The notes under the pieces were generated by a model that saw nothing but the letters and a program-made list of their open reading frames with translations, searched no databases and was not told where the DNA came from. Positions 34,122 to 42,308 of a stretch of 64,000 bases of DNA are shown piece after piece; within the stretch, counting starts at the first letter, position 1; every line of letters begins with the position of its first letter. Origin of the DNA: Enterobacter sp. RHBSTW-00175. GTDB taxonomy: Bacteria > Pseudomonadota > Gammaproteobacteria > Enterobacterales > Enterobacteriaceae. The DNA is taken from contig NZ_CP055930.1 in NCBI RefSeq assembly GCF_013927005.1, forward strand, positions 5,146,001 to 5,210,000, read 5' to 3'. A program made the position numbers and the translations under genes.

Positions 34122-34379
34122 ATGGAGTGGTTTTATCAAATTCCCGGCGTGGATGAGCTCGATACCGCCGAGTCTTTTTTTGAATTCTTTAGCGTGCCAT
34201 ATGACCCGCTGGTGCTGCGCCACTGCTGTCTGCCGGTGCTGCGGGAGTTTCACCAGCGGCTGCGGCAAAACGTACCGCTGCGCAATTTGCTTGAAGAGGC
34301 GCCCCGCGCCCCGTGGCTGCTGGCGCGCCGGTTGCTGACGGAAAGCTATCAGCACTACCTTCCGGAGCATACCTCATGA
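34122..34379 (+). CDS. nifW: NifW, nitrogenase-stabilising protein
   Basis: An 85-residue helical protein that interacts with the MoFe protein and is linked to its maturation and protection from oxygen. Family features are ESFFEFFSVPYDP near the start and VLREFHQRL in the middle. The ATG at 34122 lies 2 bases after the nifV stop, and the gene overlaps nifZ by 4 bases (ATGA). Confidence 0.95.
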   Translation: MEWFYQIPGVDELDTAESFFEFFSVPYDPLVLRHCCLPVLREFHQRLRQNVPLRNLLEEAPRAPWLLARRLLTESYQHYLPEHTS

Positions 34380-34819
34380 GACAAAAATTCGATTTTGGCG
34401 AAGAAGTGCGCGTTACCCGCGCCATTCGCAATGACGGCACCATGCGCGGCTTTGCGCGCGGCGACCTGCTGGTGCGTCGCGGCAGTACCGGTTTTGTCCG
34501 CGAATGGGGCACATTTTTGATGGATCAGATTATCTATCAGGTGCATTTTCTCGATGATGATTTGGTGGTTGGCTGCCGCGAGCAGGAGCTACTGCCGCTT
34601 TCCGTGCCGTGGCACGCCGGGCAGTTTCAGTATGGCGATCGGGTTGCCTGCCGCCACGCGCTGTCGGTAAATGGCGAAGTGGTGATCGCCGCCGGAGAGC
34701 ATGGCCGTATTGAAGGAACAGACCAGGGCGAAGATGGGGAGAGTTACACCGTCACGTTTTCCGGGCGCTGGTTCCTGGTCCCCGCTGGCGCCATTACCCT
34801 GCTGGAGGATGACGCATGA
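34376..34819 (+). CDS. nifZ: NifZ, P-cluster maturation factor
   Basis: Needed for formation of the second P-cluster of NifDK in studied species. The 147 residues have the family core FGEEVRVTRAIRNDGT and GSTGFVREWGTFLMDQIIYQVHFLD near the N-terminus. The ATG at 34376 overlaps the nifW stop, and the gene overlaps nifM by 4 bases, so nifW, nifZ and nifM are translationally coupled. Confidence 0.95.
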   Translation: MRQKFDFGEEVRVTRAIRNDGTMRGFARGDLLVRRGSTGFVREWGTFLMDQIIYQVHFLDDDLVVGCREQELLPLSVPWHAGQFQYGDRVACRHALSVNGEVVIAAGEHGRIEGTDQGEDGESYTVTFSGRWFLVPAGAITLLEDDA

Positions 34820-35610
34820 CGCCGTGGCAACGCTTCGCCCGGCGGCGGCTGGCGATAACACGCTGGCAGTGCGAACCGGAACACATTCCTGCCGATCAAC
34901 AAACCGCGTTTGACGATGCCTTCGCCCGCCAGTGCCAGCTGGAAAAGGCTGTGGTGGAGGTTGCCGCTGGCACCTCCCTGCCGGATAGCGTGTTGGAGAG
35001 TGTCGCAACCTCGCTGGCAAGCTGGCTGGATGGTGGGCATTTTTCTGCTGACGAACGGCAGACAGTGGTCCGGCATCATGCCCGCATGGAGTGGCAGTTC
35101 GCCGAGATTGCCGGGCGCGCTCCTCTGCCGGACGATTTACAGGTGCTGGCCTGGTATCAGCAACATCAGGCGCAGTTTATGCGCCCGCCGCAGCGGCTGA
35201 CATCTCACCTGTTGCTGACGGTCGATAACGACGATGGCGCAGTGCAGCGCCAGATCCGCCATTTTCATCAGGATATTAGCATCTCGCGTCAATACTTTGC
35301 CCGGCTGGCGCAGCGCTACTCCCACTGCCCCAGCGCGCTTGAAGGCGGACGTTTGGGCTGGATAAGCCAGGGGTTGCTCTATCCCGAACTCGACGCCGCG
35401 CTGTTTGCGCTGGCGGAAAATGGCCTTAGCACCCCTATCGAAACCGGCCTCGGCTGGCATCTGTTATGGTGCGAAGCGATCCGTGACGCCGCGCCAATGC
35501 CGCAAGAGGAAGCGCTGGAAAAAGCACGAAGCTATTTGGTTCGTCAGAACCAGCAGCAGTACCAGCGCACGTGGCTGGCAGCGTTAACCCGCAGCGTGAT
35601 GGCGGATTAA
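34816..35610 (+). CDS. nifM: NifM, peptidyl-prolyl isomerase for NifH maturation
   Basis: Parvulin-type cis-trans prolyl isomerase required for active NifH. The 264 residues have a helical N-terminal half and a PpiC-like C-terminal half (about 125-250), with RLTSHLLLTVDN, EGGRLGWISQGLLYPELD and ETGLGWHLLWCEA. It is cytoplasmic, with no signal peptide. It is the last gene of nifUSVWZM and faces nifF across a strong palindrome. Confidence 0.96.
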   Translation: MTPWQRFARRRLAITRWQCEPEHIPADQQTAFDDAFARQCQLEKAVVEVAAGTSLPDSVLESVATSLASWLDGGHFSADERQTVVRHHARMEWQFAEIAGRAPLPDDLQVLAWYQQHQAQFMRPPQRLTSHLLLTVDNDDGAVQRQIRHFHQDISISRQYFARLAQRYSHCPSALEGGRLGWISQGLLYPELDAALFALAENGLSTPIETGLGWHLLWCEAIRDAAPMPQEEALEKARSYLVRQNQQQYQRTWLAALTRSVMAD

Positions 35611-35660
35611 TTTCACCTTCAGAACAAATACCGGTAACAGACCTTCCTGTCGAACCGGTT

Positions 35661-35694
35661 ATGTTGCCGGGTAACGCGTGTTACCCGGCAACAT
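35661..35694. terminator. Perfect palindrome between nifM and nifF
   Basis: ATGTTGCCGGGTAAC-GCGT-GTTACCCGGCAACAT is a 15-base perfect stem between convergent operons, ending 3 bases before the nifF stop. It lacks a clear T run in either direction, so it may act as an mRNA 3'-end stabiliser as well as a terminator. Confidence 0.8.
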
Positions 35695-35697
35695 CAC

Positions 35698-36228
35698 TTA
35701 CAACAATATCGGTTTAAGCGTTTCCAGCCAGGCATCCAGGCGCTCGTCGGTCAGGTCATACTGATTGTCCTGATCGATCACTAATCCGACAAATTTATCC
35801 GCTTCCAGCGCCGATGAGGCATTGAATTCATAGCCTTCATTCGGCCAGTGGCCGACAATCTGCGCGCCGCTGTTTTTCAGCGCGTCATACAGCGGGCGCA
35901 GGCCGCTGACAAAGTTATCCGGGTAACCCACCTGGTCGCCAAGACCGAAGAGCGCCACGGTTTTACCGCTCAGGCTGTTGATCTCAAGCTGAGCGACAAA
36001 CTCTCTCCATGACGCGTCCTCACAACCCGCATCCAGCCCTGGCAGTTGCCCGTCGCCGAGCGTCGGCGTCCCTAACAGCAGGACCGGATAAGAAAGAAAC
36101 GTGTCGAGGTCGGTACGGTTGATATTCACCGGCACATCGGCCGCTGCACCCAGTTTTTGGTGGATCATTTTGGCAATCTTGCGGGTTTTACCCGTGTCGG
36201 TACCGAAAAAAATTCCAATGTTAGCCAT
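35698..36228 (-). CDS. nifF: NifF, nitrogenase flavodoxin
   Basis: FMN-binding electron carrier from NifJ to NifH. The 176 residues have the phosphate-binding loop FFGTDTGKTRKIAK (residues about 6-19) and the flavin-stacking regions TPTLGDGQLPG and LGDQVGYPDNFVSG. I chose the ATG at 36228, preceded by CAGGAG; the frame is open for about 55 more codons but the flavodoxin fold starts here. It is divergent from nifLA. Confidence 0.98.
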   Translation of the reverse strand: MANIGIFFGTDTGKTRKIAKMIHQKLGAAADVPVNINRTDLDTFLSYPVLLLGTPTLGDGQLPGLDAGCEDASWREFVAQLEINSLSGKTVALFGLGDQVGYPDNFVSGLRPLYDALKNSGAQIVGHWPNEGYEFNASSALEADKFVGLVIDQDNQYDLTDERLDAWLETLKPILL

Positions 36229-36290
36229 CGCATGCTCCTGTGAGAAAAAGTGTGAATCCGCCCTGAACAGGCAGCTATCACCGAAGATAT

Positions 36291-36307
36291 TGCGAAGGCT
36301 GTGCCAG
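36291..36307 (-). promoter_or_regulatory. nifF sigma-54 promoter
   Basis: Read leftward, CTGGCACAGCCTTCGCA has GG-N10-GC spacing, with predicted start near 36280. No exact TGT-N10-ACA site is seen in the usual 80-150 base range upstream. Confidence 0.9.
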
Positions 36308-36327
36308 CTTTTTTGCCGGGCAATCGC

Positions 36328-36364
36328 TGCACTGTATTGGCCCGTTATGCACCAGAGCGGCGCT
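36328..36364 (+). promoter_or_regulatory. Tandem NtrC sites for nifLA
   Basis: TGCACTGTATTGGCCCG (36328-36344) and TGCACCAGAGCGGCGCT (36348-36364) resemble the NtrC consensus TGCAC-N7-GTGCA, each stronger in the left half. They are centred about 164 and 144 bases before the predicted nifL start and lie about one helical repeat pair apart, close to the layout known in Klebsiella. They also fall upstream of nifF. Confidence 0.7.
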
Positions 36365-36472
36365 TTTTTATCCACCCTATTGGGCGTTGCCACGCACAGC
36401 CAGAGGGCAAAAGGGTAAAAATCGGCGGCAAACAGGGATCTGGATCAATCTTACAGCGAGTAACAAGGACCA

Positions 36473-36489
36473 AAGGCGCACCCTTTGCA
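36473..36489 (+). promoter_or_regulatory. nifLA sigma-54 promoter
   Basis: AAGGCGCACCCTTTGCA has GG-N10-GC spacing and resembles the Klebsiella nifL promoter. The predicted start near 36500 gives a leader of about 86 bases. Confidence 0.88.
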
Positions 36490-36542
36490 TGGTTAATGAT
36501 TGTCCGTTTATGTTCGGACGAAAGTCGACAGGTGGCACAAAT

Positions 36543-36558
36543 TGTCATAACTGCGACA
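36543..36558. promoter_or_regulatory. NifA activator site inside the nifL leader
   Basis: TGTCATAACTGCGACA fits TGT-N10-ACA. It lies downstream of the nifL start (about +43 to +58) and about 263-278 bases upstream of the nifF start. This matches the long-distance nifF site described for Klebsiella, as far as I recall. Confidence 0.78.
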
Positions 36559-36585
36559 TTCCCATTTTGACCACAGGAGTTTGTG

Positions 36586-38073
36586 ATGACCCTGAATATG
36601 ATGATGGACGCCGCAGCGCCCGCCGAGATCGCCGGAGCGCTCTCACAACAGCATCCCGGGTTGTTTTTCACCATGGTTGAACAGGCTCCCGTTGCGATTT
36701 CCCTGACTGATGCCGATGCCCACATTCTGTATGCCAACCCGGCGTTTTGCCGCCAGTCGGGGTATGAGCTGGAAGAGTTGTTGCAGCAAAACCCGCGCCT
36801 GCTCGCCAGTAAACAGACGCCGCGTGAAATCTACCAGGATATGTGGCACACCCTGCTGCAACACCGTCCGTGGCGCGGGCAACTGATCAATCGTCGCCGC
36901 GACGGCAGCCTGTTTCTGGTGGAGATCGACATCACCCCACTGTTTAATACGCTCGGCAAACTCGAACATTACCTGGCCATGCAGCGCGACATCAGTACCA
37001 GCTACGCGCTGGAACAACGGCTGCGTAATCATATGACGCTGACTGAAGCCGTTTTGAATAATATTCCGGCGGCGGTTGTAGTGGTGGACGAACGCGATCA
37101 GGTAGTGATGGATAACCTCGCCTATAAAACTTTTTGCGCCGATTGCGGCGGTAAAGAGCTGCTGACCGAACTCAATTTTTCCGCCCATAAAGCGGAGCTG
37201 GCGCAGGGCCTGGTGCTGCCGGTAGCGCTGCGCGGCACAGTACGCTGGTTGTCCATCACCTGCTGGGCGCTGCCGGGCGTCAGTGAGGAAGCGGGCCGCT
37301 ACTTTATTGATAGCGCCGTGCCGCGCACGCTGGTGGTGATCACCGACAATACCCAGCAGCAGCAACAACAGGAACAGGGGCGTCTCGACCGTCTGAAGCA
37401 GCAGATAACCAGCGGTAAATTGCTGGCGGCGATCCGCGAATCGCTGGACGCCGCGCTGGTGCAACTCAATTGCCCAATTAATATGCTGGCCGCCGCCCGT
37501 CGTTTAAATGGCGACGATCACAGCAATCTGGCGCTGGATGCCGCCTGGCGTGAAGGCGAAGAAGCGATGGCGCGGCTGCAACGGTGCCGTCCGTCGCTGG
37601 AGCTGGAAAGCCCGGCAGTCTGGCCGCTCCAGCCGTTCCTTGACGATCTGCTCGCTCTGTATCACCTCCGATATAACCAGGGCGAAAACCTGCAAATTGA
37701 GCTGGAATCGCCCTATCTGGTGGGCTTTGGTCAGCGAACACAACTGCTTGCCTGCCTGAGCCTGTGGCTCGACAGAACGCTGGATATTGCCGCTGAGCTA
37801 CGTGATTTCACGGTACAGACTCAGCTTTACGCCCGCGAAGAGAGCGGCTGGCTGTCGTTCTATTTAAACGACAATGTACCGCTGACTCAGGTGCGCTACA
37901 CCCATTCCCCCGATGCGCTCAATGCCCCCGGTAAAGGCATGGAGCTGCGGCTGATCCAGACGCTGGTCGCCCACCATCGCGGCGCAATTGAATTGACCTC
38001 CCGCCCTCAGGGAGGCACCTGCCTGACCCTGCGTTTCCCGTTATTTCACTCTCTGACCGGAGGCTCACTATGA
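36586..38073 (+). CDS. nifL: NifL, redox- and nitrogen-sensing anti-activator of NifA
   Basis: Binds and blocks NifA when oxygen or fixed nitrogen is present. The ATG at 36586, after AGGAG, gives 495 residues. The N-terminal PAS domain (about 20-140, FAD-binding in Klebsiella, with YANPAFCRQSGYELEELL) is followed by a second PAS (about 150-270). The C-terminal histidine-kinase-like part ends in an ATPase-like module (GKGMELRLIQTLVAHHRGAI). No typical phospho-acceptor H-box is seen, as expected, since NifL acts by protein contact. It overlaps nifA by 4 bases, giving matched expression. Confidence 0.98.
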   Translation: MTLNMMMDAAAPAEIAGALSQQHPGLFFTMVEQAPVAISLTDADAHILYANPAFCRQSGYELEELLQQNPRLLASKQTPREIYQDMWHTLLQHRPWRGQLINRRRDGSLFLVEIDITPLFNTLGKLEHYLAMQRDISTSYALEQRLRNHMTLTEAVLNNIPAAVVVVDERDQVVMDNLAYKTFCADCGGKELLTELNFSAHKAELAQGLVLPVALRGTVRWLSITCWALPGVSEEAGRYFIDSAVPRTLVVITDNTQQQQQQEQGRLDRLKQQITSGKLLAAIRESLDAALVQLNCPINMLAAARRLNGDDHSNLALDAAWREGEEAMARLQRCRPSLELESPAVWPLQPFLDDLLALYHLRYNQGENLQIELESPYLVGFGQRTQLLACLSLWLDRTLDIAAELRDFTVQTQLYAREESGWLSFYLNDNVPLTQVRYTHSPDALNAPGKGMELRLIQTLVAHHRGAIELTSRPQGGTCLTLRFPLFHSLTGGSL

Positions 38074-39644
38074 CTCAGCGAACGGAGTCGGGTACAACCG
38101 TCTGGCGCTTTGACCTCTCCCAGCAGTTTACCGCCATGCAGCGTATCAGCGAGGTGCTAAGCCGGGCGACGGAGGTCGGGCAGACGCTACAGGAAGTGCT
38201 GTGCGTGCTGCACAACAATGCCTTTATGCAGCACGGGATGATCTGTCTGTACGACAGCCAACAAGCGATCCTTAACATTGAAGCCCTGCAGGAGGCCGAT
38301 CAGCAGCTCATTCCAGGCAGTTCGCAGATTCGTTACCGCCCGGGTGAAGGGCTGGTAGGCACGGTGCTGTCGCAGGGGCAATCTCTGGTGCTGCCCTGCG
38401 TTTCCGACGACCAGCGTTTTCTCGATCGCCTTGGATTGTATGATTACAGCCTGCCGTTTATCGCCGTGCCGCTGATAGGACCAAACTCGCAGCCTATCGG
38501 CGTGCTGGCAGCTCAGCCGATGGCCCGCTACGAGGAGCGGCTGCCAGCCTGCACTCGTTTTCTGGAAACTGTCGCCAATCTGGTGGTGCAAACCGTCCGC
38601 CTGATGACGCCGCCCAGCGTCGCGCCCTCACCCCGAGCGGCCGCCGCGCAGATCGCCAGTCAGCGTGGGTGCGCACCGTCGCGATCGTTTGGTTTTGAAA
38701 ACATGGTCGGTAAAAGCGCGGCCATGCGCCAGACGCTGGAAATTATTCGCCAGGTATCGCGCTGGGACACCACCGTGCTGGTGCGTGGCGAAAGCGGGAC
38801 CGGTAAAGAGCTGATAGCCAATGCTATCCACCACAATTCACCGCGCGCTGCTGCACCGTTCGTCAAATTCAACTGCGCGGCGCTACCCGACACGCTGCTG
38901 GAGAGTGAACTCTTCGGCCATGAAAAAGGTGCGTTTACCGGCGCGGTACGCCAGCGCAAAGGCCGCTTCGAACTGGCGGATGGAGGAACGTTATTTCTTG
39001 ATGAGATCGGCGAAAGTAGCGCCTCGTTTCAGGCGAAATTGCTGCGTATTTTGCAGGAAGGCGAAATGGAACGCGTCGGCGGTGACGAAACGCTGCGGGT
39101 GAATGTACGGATCATTGCCGCCACCAACCGCAATCTGGAAGAGGAAGTGCGGCAGGGGAATTTTCGCGAAGATCTCTACTACCGCCTCAATGTGATGCCC
39201 ATCTCCCTGCCCCCGCTCCGCGAGCGCCAGGAGGACATTGCCGAGCTGGCGCACTTTCTGGTGCGCAAAATCGCGCAAAACCAGAACCGCACACTGCGTA
39301 TCAGCGATGGCGCGATCCGTTTGCTGATGAGCTATAGCTGGCCCGGAAACGTGCGTGAACTGGAAAACTGCCTTGAACGTTCGGCGGTGATGTCGGAAAG
39401 CGGGCTGATCGATCGCGACGTGATTTTGTTTCATCACCGTGAAACTCTGCCAAAACCGCCGCAACCCAGCGCACCGCGCGAAGAGAGCTGGCTTGATCAG
39501 AATCTCGACGAGCGACAAAGATTGATCGCCGCGCTGGAGAAAGCCGGTTGGGTACAGGCAAAAGCCGCCCGCCTGCTGGGAATGACCCCGCGCCAGGTGG
39601 CTTACCGTATTCAGACGATGGACATCACCATGCCGCGAATGTAG
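38070..39644 (+). CDS. nifA: NifA, sigma-54-dependent nif activator
   Basis: Enhancer-binding protein that drives all other nif operons with sigma-54. The 524 residues have a GAF domain (about 30-190) and a central AAA+ domain with Walker A GESGTGKE starting at residue 240, the sigma-54-contacting GAFTGA at about 287 and Walker B LFLDEIGE. The C-terminal helix-turn-helix (AKAARLLGMTPRQVAYRI) reads TGT-N10-ACA sites. There is no extra cysteine linker of the oxygen-sensitive rhizobial type, which agrees with control through NifL. Confidence 0.99.
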   Translation: MTQRTESGTTVWRFDLSQQFTAMQRISEVLSRATEVGQTLQEVLCVLHNNAFMQHGMICLYDSQQAILNIEALQEADQQLIPGSSQIRYRPGEGLVGTVLSQGQSLVLPCVSDDQRFLDRLGLYDYSLPFIAVPLIGPNSQPIGVLAAQPMARYEERLPACTRFLETVANLVVQTVRLMTPPSVAPSPRAAAAQIASQRGCAPSRSFGFENMVGKSAAMRQTLEIIRQVSRWDTTVLVRGESGTGKELIANAIHHNSPRAAAPFVKFNCAALPDTLLESELFGHEKGAFTGAVRQRKGRFELADGGTLFLDEIGESSASFQAKLLRILQEGEMERVGGDETLRVNVRIIAATNRNLEEEVRQGNFREDLYYRLNVMPISLPPLRERQEDIAELAHFLVRKIAQNQNRTLRISDGAIRLLMSYSWPGNVRELENCLERSAVMSESGLIDRDVILFHHRETLPKPPQPSAPREESWLDQNLDERQRLIAALEKAGWVQAKAARLLGMTPRQVAYRIQTMDITMPRM

Positions 39645-39654
39645 CGCTGTTTTT

Positions 39655-39670
39655 TGTGACATTCAGCACA
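39655..39670. promoter_or_regulatory. NifA activator site for nifB
   Basis: TGTGACATTCAGCACA fits TGT-N10-ACA, starting 11 bases after the nifA stop and about 115-130 bases before the predicted nifB start. A second, one-base-off site (ending CCA) follows at 39672. Confidence 0.85.
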
Positions 39671-39758
39671 TTGTCAGCCAAACGCCACAAACTCGACAAA
39701 CAGACAATGACGCGCTGAATTTAAAACATTAATTTTCAGTAAGTTACAATGATGGCAA

Positions 39759-39775
39759 GCGGTACAGGTTTTGCA
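39759..39775 (+). promoter_or_regulatory. nifBQ sigma-54 promoter
   Basis: GCGGTACAGGTTTTGCA has GG-N10-GC spacing; the base before the GG is C rather than T. The predicted start near 39786 leaves a short leader of about 25 bases. Confidence 0.85.
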
Positions 39776-39810
39776 ACAGGAGGTTATGACCACACAACCA
39801 AGGTACGCCC

Positions 39811-41217
39811 ATGACTTCCTGCACATCCGCCGCTGGCGGTTCACGCTGTCACACCGGGCAGCGTGAACCTTTATCTGATGTCGTTGCCGGTAAGGTGGCG
39901 TCGCACCCCTGCTACTCGCAAAACGGCCATCATCGTTATGCCCGTATGCATCTGCCAGTCGCGCCTGCCTGTAACCTGCAATGCAACTATTGCAACCGCA
40001 AATTTGATTGCAGTAATGAATCGCGCCCCGGCGTCTCGTCATCGCTGCTGACGCCGGAACAGGCGGTAGCCAAAGTGCGCCATGTGGCTGCGGCGATCCC
40101 GCAATTGTCGGTGGTGGGCATCGCCGGGCCTGGCGACCCGCTGGCCAATATTCAACGCACATTTACCACCCTGGAAATGGTGCGCGAACAGCTCCCCGAC
40201 CTGAAACTTTGCCTCTCCACCAACGGGCTGATGCTACCGGATGCGGTAGAGAGACTGGTGAATGTTGGCGTTGACCATGTCACGGTGACGATCAATACGC
40301 TGGATGCCGATATCGCGGCGCAAATCTACGCCTGGCTGTGGCTCGACGGTGAACGCTACAGCGGACGTGAAGCCGGTGAGATCCTGATTGCCCGCCAGCT
40401 TGAAGGCGTGCGTCGCCTGACAGCCAAAGGCGTGTTGGTGAAGATCAACTCGGTATTGATCCCCGGCATCAACGATGGCGTTCTGATCGATGTCAGCCGC
40501 GAACTGCGTGCCAGCGGCGCCTTTATTCACAATATTATGCCGCTGATCGCCCGCCCGGAGCACGGTACGGTGTTCGGTCTGAACGGACAGCCGGAGCCTG
40601 ATGCGCAGATGGTAGCCCAGGTGCGTGAGCGTTGCGGCGAGGTGATGCCGCAGATGACGCACTGCCAGCAGTGCCGCGCTGACGCGATCGGTATGCTCGG
40701 CGAAGATCGCAGCCAGCAGTTTTCCCTGACGCCGGTTGAAGAGTTACCGCAGCCGTGGTTGCCAACGCTTTACCACCGGGCGCAGTTGCATGCCAGCATT
40801 GCCACGCGCGGCGAATCGGAAGAGCCGGATACCTGTCTGGTGGCGGTTGCCTCCATGCGTGGCGATGCGATTGATTGCCACTTTGGTCATGCCGATCGCT
40901 TTAGCATATACAGCCTGTCGGCGGCGGGTGCGGTGCTGGTCAACGAACGCTTTACGCCGAAATTTTGTCAGGGAAGCGACAACTGCGAACCGCAGGACAG
41001 CGACGCGCGGATGGACGCGGTTCTGGATCTGCTGGCCGATGTGAAAGCCGTATTTTGCGCCCGTATCGGCTACGGGCCGTGGCAGAAACTGGAAGCGCGC
41101 GGCATTCAACCCTGCGTCGATCACGCCTGGGAGCCGGTTAACGAGGCGCTGACCAGCTGGTGGCAGCAGTGGCGGAAAAAGGTGCAGTCCGATCCCGCGT
41201 CAATGGGGGTGGCATAA
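39811..41217 (+). CDS. nifB: NifB, radical SAM FeMo-cofactor core synthase
   Basis: Fuses [4Fe-4S] units with a SAM-derived carbide to make the 8Fe NifB-cofactor. The 468 residues carry the radical SAM motif CNLQCNYC (C54, C58, C61), preceded by RYARMHLPVAPA. A C-terminal NifX-like domain lies at about residues 345-450 (GDAIDCHFGHADRFSIYSL). The start at 39811 gives the Klebsiella length. Its stop shares a base with nifQ (TAATG). Confidence 0.98.
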   Translation: MTSCTSAAGGSRCHTGQREPLSDVVAGKVASHPCYSQNGHHRYARMHLPVAPACNLQCNYCNRKFDCSNESRPGVSSSLLTPEQAVAKVRHVAAAIPQLSVVGIAGPGDPLANIQRTFTTLEMVREQLPDLKLCLSTNGLMLPDAVERLVNVGVDHVTVTINTLDADIAAQIYAWLWLDGERYSGREAGEILIARQLEGVRRLTAKGVLVKINSVLIPGINDGVLIDVSRELRASGAFIHNIMPLIARPEHGTVFGLNGQPEPDAQMVAQVRERCGEVMPQMTHCQQCRADAIGMLGEDRSQQFSLTPVEELPQPWLPTLYHRAQLHASIATRGESEEPDTCLVAVASMRGDAIDCHFGHADRFSIYSLSAAGAVLVNERFTPKFCQGSDNCEPQDSDARMDAVLDLLADVKAVFCARIGYGPWQKLEARGIQPCVDHAWEPVNEALTSWWQQWRKKVQSDPASMGVA

Positions 41218-41726
41218 TGCCTGTTCACGACTGGCTGCGGCGTTTGCTGTGGCTCTATGCACACGGAGAAGGCTGTTATCCGCTGATGATGGGCTTGCAG
41301 GTGACCGAATGGCATGCCCTGCAGGCGCAGTTCGATCCCCCCACGCAGCCGATGCCCGCCGATTGTTTGCTGCGCCAAAAACTGATGAGCGAGCTGAATG
41401 CCACCCGTAGCGACGAACAGCAACAACTGGCGCAGTGGCTGGCGGGCTATATGGTGTCAGGCGCGGCACCGATGCACAACATTATCGCCAGTGCTTCGCT
41501 GGCGTTTAACCATCTGTGGCAGGATCTGGGGTTAAGTTCGCGTCAGGAGTTGCGCGAGTTAATGAGTGACTGTTTTCCTCTGCTGGTAGAAATGAACAGT
41601 GAAAATATGCGCTGGAAAAAGTTTTTTTATCGTCAGCGCTGCCTGCATTCTGCTGGGGAGCTTATTTGCCGCTCCCCAAGTTGCGACGCCTGCTGCGAAC
41701 GCGAAATCTGTTTTTCAGATTCCTGA
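41217..41726 (+). CDS. nifQ: NifQ, molybdenum donor for FeMo cofactor
   Basis: Fe-S protein that supplies molybdenum to NifEN. The ATG at 41217 gives 169 residues starting MPVHDWLRRLLWLYAHGEG. The C-terminal signature C-x4-C-x2-C-x5-C is present in CRSPSCDACCEREIC. A longer frame exists upstream inside nifB but lacks family sequence. It is the last gene of the nif cluster; no clear terminator follows it. Confidence 0.96.
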   Translation: MPVHDWLRRLLWLYAHGEGCYPLMMGLQVTEWHALQAQFDPPTQPMPADCLLRQKLMSELNATRSDEQQQLAQWLAGYMVSGAAPMHNIIASASLAFNHLWQDLGLSSRQELRELMSDCFPLLVEMNSENMRWKKFFYRQRCLHSAGELICRSPSCDACCEREICFSDS

Positions 41727-42308
41727 AATATATGTTTCACGAAACCCAGGTTGCAAAGAGATATGAGTGGACATCTATCGAGGTCTGAATTTAATTCGCC
41801 GTCTCATGAGAATATATAAACCCATAAAAACCAATCACTTACGTTGTTTTTATCCATTTCATGGGGTCTCAACTCATCCCGGAACAACGCTGTCAAAAAT
41901 GAGTACATGGATGAGTAAAAACAGCGTAATAGTTAAACAAGAAATGGTTATGCTCACTGAGAATTAATATCGCATTGCCAAACCAAAAGAGAAGTTGTGA
42001 CCTGTTCGGCGGAAAATCGCTTCTTCATGGGGATGTCCTCATGTGACTTATGGAGACATTTCTAACACCGGGGTGTACTAATCAATGGCGAGAAGGTCAG
42101 AATACTGGCATACGAGTATAATGGCCAGGTACAAACAGAGGAGTTAGTTAATCATTACTGGGAAAATGCTCAAACGAAAATGCGTTTTAATTGACCGGTA
42201 CAACGTGAGCTGGTACAAAAAAAATTAATTTATAAATCAGTAAGCCGTATCGTTAGGATATCATCCTGTGTATGTTGTCTTCGACGATTTACAGCGTTCA
42301 GGTAGCCT
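41727..42308 (+). other. Right-hand nif junction, no clear gene
   Basis: About 580 bases. Short open frames (for example 41767-41967) have no ribosome-binding site or familiar product. The stretch 42072-42194 is open for 40 codons and protein-like (VLINGEKVRILAYEYNG) but has no start codon and an in-frame stop just upstream, so it may be the tail of a decayed gene. The base composition becomes AT-rich compared with nif. The promoter of the EvgA-like gene should be in the last 100 bases. Confidence 0.5.

Noticed and set aside
36586..39644. Possible truncated or deleted nifL, as in laboratory-derived derepressed strains
   Set aside because: nifL reads full length (495 residues) with both PAS domains and the C-terminal module, and its promoter and overlap with nifA are normal.
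39786..39866. A 26-codon ORF starting ATG right after AGGAGG and overlapping the nifB start in another frame
   Set aside because: The ribosome-binding site is only 2 bases from this ATG, and the ATG coincides with the predicted transcription start. No product is recognisable, and nifB has its own later start at the standard length.
41767..41967. 66-codon ORF after nifQ
   Set aside because: It lacks a ribosome-binding site and recognisable protein features, and it lies in AT-rich sequence where chance frames of this size are common.
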